Shown: positions 23,937 through 32,782 of the stretch, piece by piece
Layout: the number at the start of each line of letters is the position of its first letter
How positions within the stretch are numbered: the stretch's first letter is position 1
Assembly: GCF_004000905.1 (NCBI RefSeq)
Contig: NZ_BIMD01000014.1
Span: 42,573-106,572 of the forward strand
Length of the DNA stretch: 64,000 bases
Direction: 5' to 3'
From: Paenibacillus humicus NBRC 102415
GTDB taxonomy: Bacteria > Bacillota > Bacilli > Paenibacillales > Paenibacillaceae
Notes under the pieces: generated by a model
What the model was told of the DNA's origin: nothing
What the model saw: the letters and a program-made list of their open reading frames with translations, nothing else
Database searches by the model: none
Made by a program: the position numbers and the translations under genes

Positions 23937-24965
23937 ATGAAACCAAGCATATTCGATGTCGCCAAGCGCTCCGGCTTGTCGGTCGTGACGGTATCCCGAG
24001 TGCTCAACGGGAGCGGCAACGTCCGCGAGAACAACAGGCTGAAAGTGCTCAGCGCGATGAAAGAGCTGGACTACCGTCCAAGCGCCGCAGCCCGGACGCT
24101 GGCGCGCGGAAGCACGGGCGTCATCGGACTCACCCTTTCAACGCTCCAGGATTCCGTATTCGACGCCATCGTAAAGAGCGTTCATGACGAGCTGTCGGCT
24201 CAAGGCTATTTTCTGGCGCTGTCGATCGCGCCGGAATCCGGCGAGCCGGGCAGCAGCTATCTCATCCGCGAGAACCGGGTGGACGGGGTCATCGTCCTGT
24301 CGCCTTCCGACGAAGACGAAATCGTCCGCGAATTGGAGCAGAGCGGCATTCCATACATCGTCATCGACAGTCAGGACGCCAAGTCCGCCCCGTCCACCGT
24401 CAAGGTCGACCATGAGACCGGAGGCTATATGGCCTGCAGGCATTTGACGGAACTGGGGCTGCGGAAGATCGCTCATCTGAGCGGGCCTGCTCATTACGAC
24501 AGCACTCGGGAACGCAAGAGCGGGTTTCTGAGAGCTCTTCAGGAGGCCGGACTGGAGCCGTTCCTGATCGAGGCGGGCGACTACTCCATCGAGAACGGCT
24601 ACCGCAGCGCAAGACGCTGGCTCGAAGAGAACCGGCTTCCGGAGGCTGTATTCGCGGGGGACGATTACATCGCAGCCGGAATCATCAACGCCCTGCAGGA
24701 AGCGGGGCTTTCGGTGCCGCGAGACCTTTCCGTCGTCGGCTTCGACGATCAGAACCTGGCCTCCCTGCTCCATCCCCTGCTGACGACGGTCCGGCAGCCG
24801 GTCCTTCCCATCGCCCAGGCGGCCGTGCACGCCCTTATGGCCCGAATGGAGGATGGCGCAGCGCCGGAAGGCGTCGTTATCCAACCGGAGCTTGTCATTC
24901 GGGAATCGACCGGACGAAGTTCAAGCCCTATGGTGGACAATCAGGAAAAAGGAGACACTCCATGA
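23937..24965 (+). CDS. LacI-family transcriptional regulator
   Basis: 342 residues from the ATG at 23937. The N-terminal helix-turn-helix and hinge read SIFDVAKRSGLSVVTVSRVLNGSGNVRENNR. The rest is the periplasmic-binding-protein-like sensor domain: GVIGLTLSTLQDSVFDAIVKSV, NRVDGVIVLSP and PRDLSVVGFDDQNLASLLHPLLTTVRQP. The effector is probably a sugar or sugar phosphate. Its stop overlaps the start of the kinase gene (ATGA), so regulator, kinase and GH4 enzyme form one operon. Two palindromes upstream fit its own operators. Confidence 0.92.
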   Translation: MKPSIFDVAKRSGLSVVTVSRVLNGSGNVRENNRLKVLSAMKELDYRPSAAARTLARGSTGVIGLTLSTLQDSVFDAIVKSVHDELSAQGYFLALSIAPESGEPGSSYLIRENRVDGVIVLSPSDEDEIVRELEQSGIPYIVIDSQDAKSAPSTVKVDHETGGYMACRHLTELGLRKIAHLSGPAHYDSTRERKSGFLRALQEAGLEPFLIEAGDYSIENGYRSARRWLEENRLPEAVFAGDDYIAAGIINALQEAGLSVPRDLSVVGFDDQNLASLLHPLLTTVRQPVLPIAQAAVHALMARMEDGAAPEGVVIQPELVIRESTGRSSSPMVDNQEKGDTP

Positions 24966-25960
24966 GCTATTATGTAGGAATCGATGCCGGAGGCAGCAAA
25001 ACGTATGCGCTTGTGTGCGACCATACAGGCCGGATTGCAGGCAAAGGAAGCGCAGGCGGAGGCAATCATCAGAACGGCTATGAGGAAGCCCGCTCCAACC
25101 TCTCCATCTCCCTCCAGCAAGCTCTCGACGAGGCGGGAATTTCAGCCGCAGACGTCGATCATGCCTGCTTCGGGCTGGCGGGAGCCGATCGGGAGGCGGA
25201 CTTCCGCATTCTGCATCGGCTTGTGAACAGCCTCGGCTTCACGGAAAGGTATACGATCGTCTGCGATACGATCATCGGCCTGCGCGCAGGCACCCGCCGT
25301 CCCTACGGGGTTTCCGTCATATGCGGCACCGGAGTGAACTGCGCCGGCGTCGCTCCTGACGGCCGGACGTACCAATGCGGCGGCTTCAGCTACATGTACG
25401 GGGATTGGGGCGGCGGAGGCGGCTTATGCGTCGAAGTGTTCCGTGCGGTCGTCCGCTCCTGGGACGGCCGAGGCGCCGCCACGCAGCTGACGCCGATGCT
25501 GCTCGGACTGCTCGGTTACGGCACGGTCGACGAGATGTTCCATGATTATCTCGACCATAACCGCAGCGTGCCGCTGGATGCCGTGCGCCTGCTGTTCCAG
25601 GCCGCCGGGAGCGGGGATGACGTCGCTCTGGGCATCCTGCGCGAACAGGGCAAGGAGCTGGCCTTGTCCGTCCAAGCGGTCGTCTCCAAGCTGGGCCTAG
25701 GCGGAATCCCGTTCGACGTCGTGCTCGCAGGCAGCCTGCTTACACGCGGCGACGCCGGCTGGATCAGCGGCCCTATCCAGGCGATGCTGAAGGATGCCGC
25801 TCCTCTGGCTTCGCTCGTGAAGCTGGAGATCGAGCCGGTCATCGGTGCGTTATGGAGCGCGCTCGACGCCTGCGGCCGGGAGATTACCGGCGAGATGTAT
25901 GCCGCCATGGGCCGGTACCAGAATTTCGAGGACATCCGGCCTTCAGGCGGGCAGCTCTGA
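24962..25960 (+). CDS. BadF/BadG-type sugar kinase (N-acetylglucosamine kinase-like)
   Basis: 332 residues. The ASKHA-fold phosphate motif is GIDAGGSKTYALVCD at residues 6-20, with later motifs FGLAGADREADF, CGTGVNCAGVAPDG and VLAGSLLTRG. Members of this family phosphorylate N-acetylglucosamine or other amino sugars or activate acyl-CoA reductases; fused or paired GH genes favour sugars. The gene is coupled to lacI by four overlapping bases and precedes a GH4 gene, so its product or substrate is likely a glycoside. Length is typical. Confidence 0.82.
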   Translation: MSYYVGIDAGGSKTYALVCDHTGRIAGKGSAGGGNHQNGYEEARSNLSISLQQALDEAGISAADVDHACFGLAGADREADFRILHRLVNSLGFTERYTIVCDTIIGLRAGTRRPYGVSVICGTGVNCAGVAPDGRTYQCGGFSYMYGDWGGGGGLCVEVFRAVVRSWDGRGAATQLTPMLLGLLGYGTVDEMFHDYLDHNRSVPLDAVRLLFQAAGSGDDVALGILREQGKELALSVQAVVSKLGLGGIPFDVVLAGSLLTRGDAGWISGPIQAMLKDAAPLASLVKLEIEPVIGALWSALDACGREITGEMYAAMGRYQNFEDIRPSGGQL

Positions 25961-26031
25961 TTTCCGGCGCTTCCCTGCCAGCTTCAAGCGGCATGACAGC
26001 CGCCCAATCCAACGGAAATGAGTGATCGTGC

Positions 26032-27336
26032 ATGAGCAAAGGATTAAAAGTTGCCGTCATCGGCGGAGGCTCTTCCTATACGCCAGAGCTAGTCGAAGGA
26101 TTTATCCGTTATTACGATTCCTTGCCGGTAAGAGAACTGTGGCTCGTCGATATCGAAGCCGGCTTGTGGAAGCTGAACATCGTTGGAGAGCTGGCCAAGC
26201 GCATGGTGGAGAAGTCAGGCCTTCCGATCGAAGTCCATCTGACGACGGACCGCCGGCTCGCCATCGCCGGTGCCGACTTCGTAAGCACGCAGATGCGGGT
26301 AGGCATGCTGGAGGCGCGCGGCCAGGATGAGGCGATTCCGCTCAAATACGGAGTCATCGGTCAAGAGACGACCGGCCCCGGAGGCATGATGAAGGCGCTG
26401 CGCACGATTCCGGTGCTGCTGGATATTTGCCGGGATATCGAAGAGCTGGCGCCGCAGGCGTGGCTGCTCAACTTCACCAACCCGGCCGGCATGGTGACCG
26501 AGGCCATCCACAAGCATTCCTCGGTCCGCAGCGTCGGATTGTGCAACGCTCCGATCGGCCTGCTCAAGTGGCTTTCCGGCAAATACGGCACGACGACGGA
26601 CCGGGTCTACGCCGAGTTCGTCGGCCTCAATCATCTTCACTGGGTCAGCCGCGCCGAGGTCGACGGCGTCGACCGCCTGCCGGAGCTGCTGCGCGGCGAC
26701 GATTCCTTCTCCGCCGCCAACGTTGCAGCCGGGGAATGGGACCCCGCCTTTATCCAAGGACTTCGTTCGCTGCCTTCCTACTATCTCAAATACTACTACA
26801 TGACGGATGCCATGCTTGCCGAGCAGCAGGAATCCCTGCGCAAAAACGGCAACCGTGCCGAGGTAGTGAAGCGCGTAGAGGCCGAGCTGTTCGACCTGTA
26901 CAAGGATCCCGACCTGAGCGAGAAGCCGAAGCAGTTGGAGCAGCGGGGCGGCGCCTATTATTCCGAAGCTGCCGTCAACCTCATGCGCTCGCTCTACAAC
27001 AGCACCGGCGACGTGCAGACGCTGAATGTGGCGAACAACGGCATCCTGGATTTCCTCCCGGACGACGCTTGCATCGAGGTCAACTGCCTCGTTACCTCCC
27101 AAGGTCCCGTTCCGCTCCAGCTGACGGCCGTCCCCGCGCAGGCCAAAGGGCTCATCCATGCCGTCAAAACGTACGAAGCGCTCGCGATCGAAGCAGCCGT
27201 AACCGGCGACCGCAGCCTGGCGCTGCAGGCGATGGCTCATCATCCTCTCGTTCCGTCCGTCGCTGTCGCGAAGGAGCTGCTGGCTGAAATGCTGGAAGCG
27301 AACCGCAGCTACCTGCCCAAGTTCTTTCCCTCTTGA
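26032..27336 (+). CDS. GH4 6-phospho-beta-glucosidase
   Basis: 434 residues. The NAD-binding Rossmann start is VAVIGGGSSYTPELVEGF. Then come GVIGQETTGPGGMMKALRTIP, NFTNPAGMVTEA and the metal-binding Cys in GLCNAPIG and His in VGLNHLHW. GH4 enzymes oxidise C3 of the sugar with NAD and need Mn2+. The overall match to LicH/CelF suggests hydrolysis of 6-phospho-beta-glucosides such as cellobiose-6-phosphate. No PTS gene lies in this window, so the upstream kinase might supply the phosphate. Last gene of the lacI operon, 71 bases after the kinase. Confidence 0.88.
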   Translation: MSKGLKVAVIGGGSSYTPELVEGFIRYYDSLPVRELWLVDIEAGLWKLNIVGELAKRMVEKSGLPIEVHLTTDRRLAIAGADFVSTQMRVGMLEARGQDEAIPLKYGVIGQETTGPGGMMKALRTIPVLLDICRDIEELAPQAWLLNFTNPAGMVTEAIHKHSSVRSVGLCNAPIGLLKWLSGKYGTTTDRVYAEFVGLNHLHWVSRAEVDGVDRLPELLRGDDSFSAANVAAGEWDPAFIQGLRSLPSYYLKYYYMTDAMLAEQQESLRKNGNRAEVVKRVEAELFDLYKDPDLSEKPKQLEQRGGAYYSEAAVNLMRSLYNSTGDVQTLNVANNGILDFLPDDACIEVNCLVTSQGPVPLQLTAVPAQAKGLIHAVKTYEALAIEAAVTGDRSLALQAMAHHPLVPSVAVAKELLAEMLEANRSYLPKFFPS

Positions 27337-27592
27337 CTCATGGCTGACGGCAGCCCGAAAAGAGGCCGGATAGGATGCGTTGAACATCGCCAGTAGAGCG
27401 GGCAGCCTCAAACAAATCCGCCTCGCTGCCTTTGGAATAAAATGAGTCCTGGCGCCAGCTTTTGGCCCAGGACTCTTTGTCGTATGCAGCATCTGTCTGG
27501 CGAGCCTGCGGTCCGGACAGCACAGCCATCCGCTGAAGCCGCTCCCCCATGGCATGCCTGCGAGGCCCTTGGACCCGGCCTCAGACGGCCGA

Positions 27593-28594
27593 TCAAGTCG
27601 TTGCAGCCTGCGCCTCCGCCGGCCTTTCCCCCGCCGCCGTTCCGGGCAGCCACCGATCCAGGAAAGCCGTCACGGCGGCATCGTAATGCTCCGGGGATTT
27701 TTGGCGGGCAACCCCATGCTCCGCATCCGGCACGAGCAGCAGCTGCTTCGGCTGCGGGCAAGCCTCGTACAGCTTCATCCCCATCCACGTCGGCACGAAC
27801 GTATCCGCCTCGCCGTGGATGAACAGCATCGGCACCTTCGCCTTCTTGACCTGTTCAAGAGCGGAAGCCTCGCCGAAGAAATAGCCGGCCCGGAGCTTAG
27901 TCACCAGGCTCGTCAGGGGCAAAAACGGAAACGCCGGCAGCTTGTACATCCGCTTGAGCTGATAGACGAGCTCGTCCTTCGCGGATGTGTAGGGGCAATC
28001 GGCCACGATCGCCTTCACCTGGGGAGGCAATTCCTCGCCGCTCGTCATGCATACCGTGGCGCCGCCCATCGATACCCCATGCAGGACGATTTCCGCGCCG
28101 GAGCCGATCCTCCCGGCCGCCCAGTCGATCCAGCGGACATAATCCTTGCGTTCATGCCAGCCGAAGCCGATATATCCGCCTCCGCTCCTGCCGTGCCCTC
28201 GCGCGTCAGGCATGAGCACGTTCCACCCCAGAACTTCAGCGTAGTAACGGGCGAACACAGCCATCTGCGCCGCCTCTCCCGAATAGCCGTGTGCCAGGAT
28301 GGCGGTACGGCCGCTTTCAGCCTTGCTCGGAAGCCAATAGGCTTGCAGGTCCAGGCCGTCGTCGGAAACCAGATGGACCCGCTCCGGGTGCCGGCCTCGG
28401 AGCCATACCTGCTCTTCCCTCTCGGATGGGTCCAGTTGGGAGACGGACGCTTCCTTCGGAGGGAGATCGGGGTTGCCTTCCAGATAAGTCTTGGGCGTGC
28501 GCGCGATGGCGACGCGATAGAAATACATGCTGGCCGCCGCCAGCAGAAGCAGCAAAGCGGCCGCGGCCGCAGCCGTCCAAAGCCAAATCGACAT
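27593..28594 (-). CDS. Membrane-anchored alpha/beta hydrolase
   Basis: 333 residues. An N-terminal membrane segment (WTAAAAAALLLLLAAASMYFY) anchors the domain. The hydrolase domain has AILAHGYSGEAAQMA (oxyanion loop), LHGVSMGGATV with the nucleophile Ser, the acidic residue in HGEADTFVP and the catalytic His in PDAEHGVA. It resembles the YqkD/BAAT-like serine hydrolases of Bacillus. Substrate unknown. The C-terminus is A/P/T-rich. Stand-alone, with 250 bases before the GH4 operon in which I see no gene. Confidence 0.85.
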   Translation of the reverse strand: MSIWLWTAAAAAALLLLLAAASMYFYRVAIARTPKTYLEGNPDLPPKEASVSQLDPSEREEQVWLRGRHPERVHLVSDDGLDLQAYWLPSKAESGRTAILAHGYSGEAAQMAVFARYYAEVLGWNVLMPDARGHGRSGGGYIGFGWHERKDYVRWIDWAAGRIGSGAEIVLHGVSMGGATVCMTSGEELPPQVKAIVADCPYTSAKDELVYQLKRMYKLPAFPFLPLTSLVTKLRAGYFFGEASALEQVKKAKVPMLFIHGEADTFVPTWMGMKLYEACPQPKQLLLVPDAEHGVARQKSPEHYDAAVTAFLDRWLPGTAAGERPAEAQAATT

Positions 28595-28761
28595 GGCGTT
28601 TCCGTGTTCCTTTCGCTGGAGGATCCTGCTGTCTTTCTTGCACCTGCGGTTCCGATGACCGCCTATGCAATACAGTATATCCTATCCGGGAAATTCCTGC
28701 ATGCCTGCCGGCGAATTCCGCAGCAGACGTTGCCGGAACGAGCCCCTCTCCAGGACAGCAA

Positions 28762-28796
28762 AAAAGGCTGGTCCGGGCAGCCCGGACCAGCCTTAG
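28762..28796 (-). terminator. Intrinsic terminator of the nitroreductase gene
   Basis: AAGGCTGGTCCGGGC pairs with GCCCGGACCAGCCTT, with a T-run on the minus strand after it. It lies just past the stop at 28808. Confidence 0.85.
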
Positions 28797-28807
28797 CTCA
28801 GCTTTGT

Positions 28808-29413
28808 TTATTTGACGACTTTGACGCGAGTCTCGATTGGAGCGAACTGTTTTTCCCCGGCAGGAGCCGTAGGCTTGCCGAACGGCATTTGAGCGATCAG
28901 CTTCCAGCTCTCGGGCAGCTCCCAAGTCTGCTTGACCTGCTCGTCGATGAGCGGATTGTAATGCTGCAGAGAAGCGCCGAGACCTTCCGCCTCGAGTGCC
29001 GTCCATACGACGAATTGCAGCATGCCGGACGATTGGCTGGACCATTTCGGGAAGTTGTCCTGGTAGGTCGGGAACTGATCTTGAAGGCCCCGCACGACAT
29101 TCTCGTCCTCGAAGAACAAGACCGTGCCGTAGCCGGCTTTGAAGCCCGCCATGCGCTGCTCGGTCTGATCAAAGCCTTCGCCGCCGCCGGTCACGACGCG
29201 AAGCGTCTCCAGCGTCAGATCCCACAGCTTGTCGGATTGCTCGTTGAACAGCACCAGTACACGGGAGCTTTGGGAATTGAAAGCCGATGGCGTATGGTTG
29301 ACGGCTTCTTCAATAATGGATTGCACTTTTTCTTCGGAGACCACTTTTTCCTTGCTGATGGCATAAAGAGAACGACGACCTTTTACCGCTGCGAAAAATT
29401 GTTCGGAAGACAT
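28808..29413 (-). CDS. Nitroreductase-family oxidoreductase
   Basis: 201 residues, matching the Frm2/HBN1-like group: EQFFAAVKGRRSLYAISKEKVVSEEKV, then NHTPSAFNSQSSRVLVLFNEQ, where the serines and the arginine contact FMN, and LEAEGLGASLQHYNPLID, close to the flavin. This group in Bacillus (YodC, HypO, AzoR relatives) reduces quinones and nitro compounds. A 14-base perfect palindrome lies in its promoter region, suggesting control by a thiol-based regulator. Alone on the minus strand, ended by a strong terminator. Confidence 0.87.
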   Translation of the reverse strand: MSSEQFFAAVKGRRSLYAISKEKVVSEEKVQSIIEEAVNHTPSAFNSQSSRVLVLFNEQSDKLWDLTLETLRVVTGGGEGFDQTEQRMAGFKAGYGTVLFFEDENVVRGLQDQFPTYQDNFPKWSSQSSGMLQFVVWTALEAEGLGASLQHYNPLIDEQVKQTWELPESWKLIAQMPFGKPTAPAGEKQFAPIETRVKVVK

Positions 29414-29447
29414 GTGGTTTAACCTCCAATAAAGTGGGTTTATTTTA

Positions 29448-29461
29448 GTTACTTAAGTAAC
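29448..29461. promoter_or_regulatory. Palindromic operator upstream of the nitroreductase gene
   Basis: GTTACTTAAGTAAC, a perfect 14-base palindrome 35 bases before the start codon. It resembles sites of YodB/HypR/MarR-type redox regulators (TTAC...GTAA), and covers the probable promoter (TAAAAT downstream of it on the minus strand). The regulator itself is not nearby. Confidence 0.5.
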
Positions 29462-29496
29462 GCACTTTTTTAGTGTAACTGATGAATCGGGCTTTT

Positions 29497-29802
29497 TCAA
29501 GTGTCGATGCCAAAACGTGTCAAATGATTTTGCAAGCCTTCCGCCTGCAATACCCGGATTTGTACAGGACCAAACAAATCCATATGAGGATAGCGCTCCC
29601 TGCGGTGAATATACCGAGGGTCAAGCCCATGCTTGCGGCACCATGACTCCAGCTTGACGATGTCGCTGCAGCCGGCTTTTGTCACGGTTTTCACGCCGGG
29701 GAACCGTTCGTCGATCCAATAATGGGTCAAGAAAGCGAGTTCTCCCCGCGCAACGGCCGTCTTCCAGCTCTGCAGCTCTTCCCTCCGGATCCCGAAGGCC
29801 AC
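29497..29802 (-). CDS. yneQ: YneQ-family protein
   Basis: 101 residues, very close in length and content to Bacillus YneQ: MAFGIRREELQSWKTAVARGELAFLTHYWIDERFPGVKTVTKAGC, with a Trp-rich and Asp-rich core. No function is established for the family. It starts two bases after the ywbE stop, so both are on one transcript. The gene has no ribosome site beyond the end of ywbE and may be coupled to it. Confidence 0.8.
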   Translation of the reverse strand: MAFGIRREELQSWKTAVARGELAFLTHYWIDERFPGVKTVTKAGCSDIVKLESWCRKHGLDPRYIHRRERYPHMDLFGPVQIRVLQAEGLQNHLTRFGIDT

Positions 29803-29804
29803 CT

Positions 29805-30023
29805 TCAGTTCCCTTCGGCCGCCGGCTGGCCGTCAATGATCGTCTTGACCCGTCCGACTTGGCCGTCGGCCAGCCGCACCTTGATCCCATGCGGATGCGC
29901 AGGCGATTTGGTCAGCAGATCCTTCACGATGCCCCGGGTCAGCTTGCCGCTTCTCTGGTCTTGCTTGAGCACGATATCTACGGTCATGCCCGGCCGGATA
30001 GACGCACGGTTGCTTCCGTTCAT
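29805..30023 (-). CDS. ywbE: YwbE-family protein
   Basis: 72 residues, with the pattern of YwbE: RPGMTVDIVLKQDQRSGKLTRGIVKDLLTKSPAHPHGIKVRLADGQVGRV. The strand-turn-strand order and the GxxGRV end suggest a small beta-barrel. Unknown function; often placed beside DEAD-box helicase genes, as here (the helicase at 30235 is divergent). First gene of a two-gene unit with yneQ. Confidence 0.85.
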   Translation of the reverse strand: MNGSNRASIRPGMTVDIVLKQDQRSGKLTRGIVKDLLTKSPAHPHGIKVRLADGQVGRVKTIIDGQPAAEGN

Positions 30024-30234
30024 CCTCCATCATCCTTTCCTTTGCAGGCTCATAATATGCCTTTGTCCGTCACAGACTATCATACCCGGAGCCGGCGGGC
30101 AAAAAAACGGCGTGGAATGCCCCGGAAATTCACCCGATGCCGTGTGCATCCGCACGCGCTTGCTGGTATACTGGTAAGGATACAGCGAAGCCGGCAGGCG
30201 CCGGCGCACAATCAGGAAATGAGGAACCCCATTC

Positions 30235-31953
30235 ATGTCATCATCATTCACCGCCCTCGGCATCAGGACCGAGCTTGCCGGACGCCTGGCGCAGGAAGGC
30301 ATCTCGGAGCCGACTCCGGTGCAGGAGACCGCAATTCCCGTCCTTCTCCAAGGAAAGGACGTTATCGTACAAGCTCAGACCGGCACAGGCAAAACGCTTG
30401 CATTTGCTCTGCCTGCCCTTCAGCAGATCAATCCGGGCAAAACATATACGCAGGCTTTGATTCTCACGCCGACGCGAGAGCTTGCCATACAGATCACGGG
30501 CGAGCTGGCCAAGCTGGCCCCTGTGCTCGGCATTACGGTACTGGCCGCATACGGCGGGCAAGACGTCGAATCCCAGATTCGGAAGCTCAAGAATGCCGCC
30601 CCGCATGTCGTCGTGGCGACTCCGGGCAGGCTGCTCGACCATTTGCGCCGGGAGACGGTCACGCTGAGCTCCATCCGCATGCTCGTGCTCGACGAGGCCG
30701 ACCAGATGCTCCACATGGGCTTCCTGTCCGAAGTGGAGGCCATTATCGACCAATGCTCCATCAAGCGCCAGACGATGCTGTTCTCGGCCACCATGCCGGA
30801 TGCCGTCAAGCAGCTGGCTGCCCGCTACATGGACGTGCCCCAGGATATCCGCATCAAGAGCGCGGCCGTGACGCTCGACGCCATCGAGCAGCGTGTCGTC
30901 ATCACGACGGACCGCAACAAGCAGCCGCTCCTGCTCCGCTTGCTCGAGACGGAGAATCCTTATCTTGCGGTCGTCTTCTGCCGCACGAAGCTGCGCGCCA
31001 AGAAGCTTACCGAAGCGCTGCAGGAAGCCGGCGTTCCCGCCGACGAGCTGCACGGCGATCTGACGCAGGCCAAGCGCGAAGCCGTCATGAAGCGGTTCCG
31101 CTCCGCAAGGCTGCAGGTGCTCGTCGCGACGGACGTAGCGGCGCGCGGTCTCGACGTCGAAGGCGTCACCCACGTGTTTAACTATGACGCCCCTGCCGAC
31201 GGCGACACCTATATCCATCGGATCGGTCGGACAGGCCGTGCCGGAGAATCCGGCAAAGCGATCACGCTCGCGACTGCCCGCGACCGTGCGAGCCTGGAGG
31301 CGGTGGAGCAAAAAATCCGCGCTTCCATCAAGCGCATCCAAGGTTCGGAGTACGGCATCGGGCTCGAAGCCGGCACCGAGCGCTTTGATGCCGAGCCACG
31401 CTCCCCTCGCACGGGCGGACGCAGCTCCGGCGGACGCAAGGCTCCAGCAGGCGGACGCGGCTCCAGCCGCCCAGGCTCCCGCGATAGCGGCGGGGGACGC
31501 TCCGCAGGCCGTTCCAGCGCTGGAGGCGGTCGCTCCGGTTCGCGCACGGAAGCCGCTCCATCCGAGCGCGCAGGCCGCTTCGCAGCCAAGCCGGCAGGCC
31601 GGCCTGGCGCCGGCGCCGCCTCCACGTCAGGAGCCAAGCCGGCTCGCAGCTGGACCGACGAGTCCGCTTCATCCGCCCGCCCATCGGCCCGCGGACGCGG
31701 TCCGGCTCAAGGAAGGTCTGCCGGAGCATCCGGACGGCCGGCATTCCCTGGCCATGGCTTCAATCCGGAGGGCAGCGGCGATTCCGGCACCGGCCGCGGC
31801 AATCGCCGCGGTGCTGCCGGCGCAGGACGCGGAGCTTCCGGCGCAGGGCGCGGCTCCTCCAGCGGTACCCGCGGCTCCTCCGGCAGCTCGGGCTCCGCAC
31901 GCCGCGGCGGCAAGCCGGGCAGTTCCGGCCCAGGCCGGCGCGGCGGACGCTGA
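30235..31953 (+). CDS. DEAD-box RNA helicase with a long RG-rich tail
   Basis: 572 residues. The Q motif (FTALGIRTELAGRLAQEGISEPTPVQETAIP) is followed by AQTGTGKT (motif I), PTRELA, TPGR, LDEADQML (DEAD), SAT, then [19 protein letters not shown] and [10 protein letters not shown]. All motifs are intact. The core ends near residue 370, and the last 200 residues are G/S/R/A-rich and disordered, full of GGR and RSG repeats that should bind RNA non-specifically, as in CsdA or Hera tails. Likely role: ribosome assembly or RNA decay in the cold. Single gene. Confidence 0.9.
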   Translation: MSSSFTALGIRTELAGRLAQEGISEPTPVQETAIPVLLQGKDVIVQAQTGTGKTLAFALPALQQINPGKTYTQALILTPTRELAIQITGELAKLAPVLGITVLAAYGGQDVESQIRKLKNAAPHVVVATPGRLLDHLRRETVTLSSIRMLVLDEADQMLHMGFLSEVEAIIDQCSIKRQTMLFSATMPDAVKQLAARYMDVPQDIRIKSAAVTLDAIEQRVVITTDRNKQPLLLRLLETENPYLAVVFCRTKLRAKKLTEALQEAGVPADELHGDLTQAKREAVMKRFRSARLQVLVATDVAARGLDVEGVTHVFNYDAPADGDTYIHRIGRTGRAGESGKAITLATARDRASLEAVEQKIRASIKRIQGSEYGIGLEAGTERFDAEPRSPRTGGRSSGGRKAPAGGRGSSRPGSRDSGGGRSAGRSSAGGGRSGSRTEAAPSERAGRFAAKPAGRPGAGAASTSGAKPARSWTDESASSARPSARGRGPAQGRSAGASGRPAFPGHGFNPEGSGDSGTGRGNRRGAAGAGRGASGAGRGSSSGTRGSSGSSGSARRGGKPGSSGPGRRGGR

Positions 31954-32085
31954 TTCCCCTTCTCCAAGCGGGCTCCTGCCCATTTATTCCCTCATCCGGG
32001 CGAATGTCTAGTCACAATCCGCCCGGCGGGCATAGGTTATCGTACAGAGCAGCATCGCTGCCGGAACCGCAGAGGAGGGAACCAC

Positions 32086-32196
32086 ATGTCAGGTGCAGGT
32101 TATGGCCCGGGCGTTGGCGCAGGTTACACAAGCACGGCTATCATTCTGGTTTTGTTCATCCTGCTCGTCATCGTATCCCAAGTTTTCTTGGTATAG
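32086..32196 (+). CDS. YjcZ-family sporulation mini-protein (copy 1)
   Basis: 36 residues: a glycine-rich start (MSGAGYGPGVGAGYTS), then one membrane segment (TAIILVLFILLVIVSQVFLV). This layout, Gly/Tyr repeats plus a short hydrophobic tail ending near the C-terminus, is that of YjcZ proteins, which are made in the developing spore. GAGGAGGGA lies 6 bases before the ATG. A very long terminator hairpin follows. A related copy lies at 50690. Confidence 0.8.
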   Translation: MSGAGYGPGVGAGYTSTAIILVLFILLVIVSQVFLV

Positions 32197-32220
32197 ATCA
32201 AGCTGCTGCGCAGTCGCCCC

Positions 32221-32277
32221 ATCCAATCAAAAAGAACCGCCCTCCTATTTTGGAGTGGCGGTTCTTTTTGATTGGAT
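32221..32277. terminator. Long bidirectional terminator hairpin
   Basis: ATCCAATCAAAAAGAACCGCC (arm about 25 bases) pairs with GGCGGTTCTTTTTGATTGGAT, with a loop near TATTTT. The A/T runs in both arms would terminate transcripts from the YjcZ gene on the plus strand and from the CD3324-type gene on the minus strand. Confidence 0.88.
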
Positions 32278-32308
32278 GCCAGGACAAGCGGCTTCACGGC
32301 TGCCATGA

Positions 32309-32647
32309 TCAGGAATGGACGCCGGTTCCTTCCGGCCTCAAGGCCGAGGAACCTGCCGCTGTCTCCAGGCGGACGCCGGCTGCTCTCATCTTGACCACGA
32401 TCTTGCGCAGGCTCTCGACGGATAGATGGAATTTCTTCTCCAGGTCCGCCAAGGTCAGGCCACGCAGGTAATGCCGGTAAATGTCTTCGTTGCGTCGCTG
32501 AATCATCTTGCGGGAGCCGCTGAGCTCTCCCCATGCAGCGCGCCTTTCCTGCTGCTTCGGAATGTAAATCAATTCCCCGTTGATGTATTTCTGCAGCTCC
32601 TGCAGCAAACTAGGGGGAAGCACGTCTTTTCCATTTTTGTAATTCAA
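32309..32647 (-). CDS. CD3324-family DNA-binding protein, TTG start
   Basis: 112 residues from a TTG at 32647 with AGGAGG 9 bases upstream. Beginning (M)NYKNGKDVLPPSLLQELQKYINGELIYIPKQ, it matches the CD3324 family. The middle helices (RNEDIYRHYLRGLTLADLEKKFHLSVESLRKIVVKM) form a helix-turn-helix like that of Mor-type regulators, so it is probably a transcription factor. The start lies within a 47-codon ORF that shares its promoter region. Upstream are a palindrome and a leader hairpin. Target genes unknown. Confidence 0.8.
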   Translation of the reverse strand: MNYKNGKDVLPPSLLQELQKYINGELIYIPKQQERRAAWGELSGSRKMIQRRNEDIYRHYLRGLTLADLEKKFHLSVESLRKIVVKMRAAGVRLETAAGSSALRPEGTGVHS

Positions 32648-32753
32648 GGTTCCCTACCTCCTCAATTGCGTAACCCTTGACGACCAAACGACGACTAGCG
32701 GCAAGAATGCCTTTTTGCCTTACAGCAACGGAAATCATGTTCATGATTTTCAT
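32610..32753 (-). CDS. Possible 47-aa peptide overlapping the CD3324-type gene
   Basis: An ATG at 32753 with AAAGGAGG 10 bases before it opens a frame of 47 codons: MKIMNMISVAVRQKGILAAS and so on to KWKRRASP. Residues are basic with no membrane segment. It overlaps the start of the CD3324-type gene by 38 bases and includes that gene's ribosome site. The strong ribosome site argues that ribosomes do load here, possibly to couple expression; whether the peptide itself matters is unknown. Confidence 0.4.
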   Translation of the reverse strand: MKIMNMISVAVRQKGILAASRRLVVKGYAIEEVGNLELQKWKRRASP

Positions 32754-32782
32754 ATTTGCTGCGCCTCCTTTCAAAATGTTGA

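Noticed and set aside
27554..29422. A 622-codon plus-strand frame opposite the hydrolase and nitroreductase genes
   Set aside because: Both minus-strand genes have full catalytic motifs; the frame also crosses the terminator between them.
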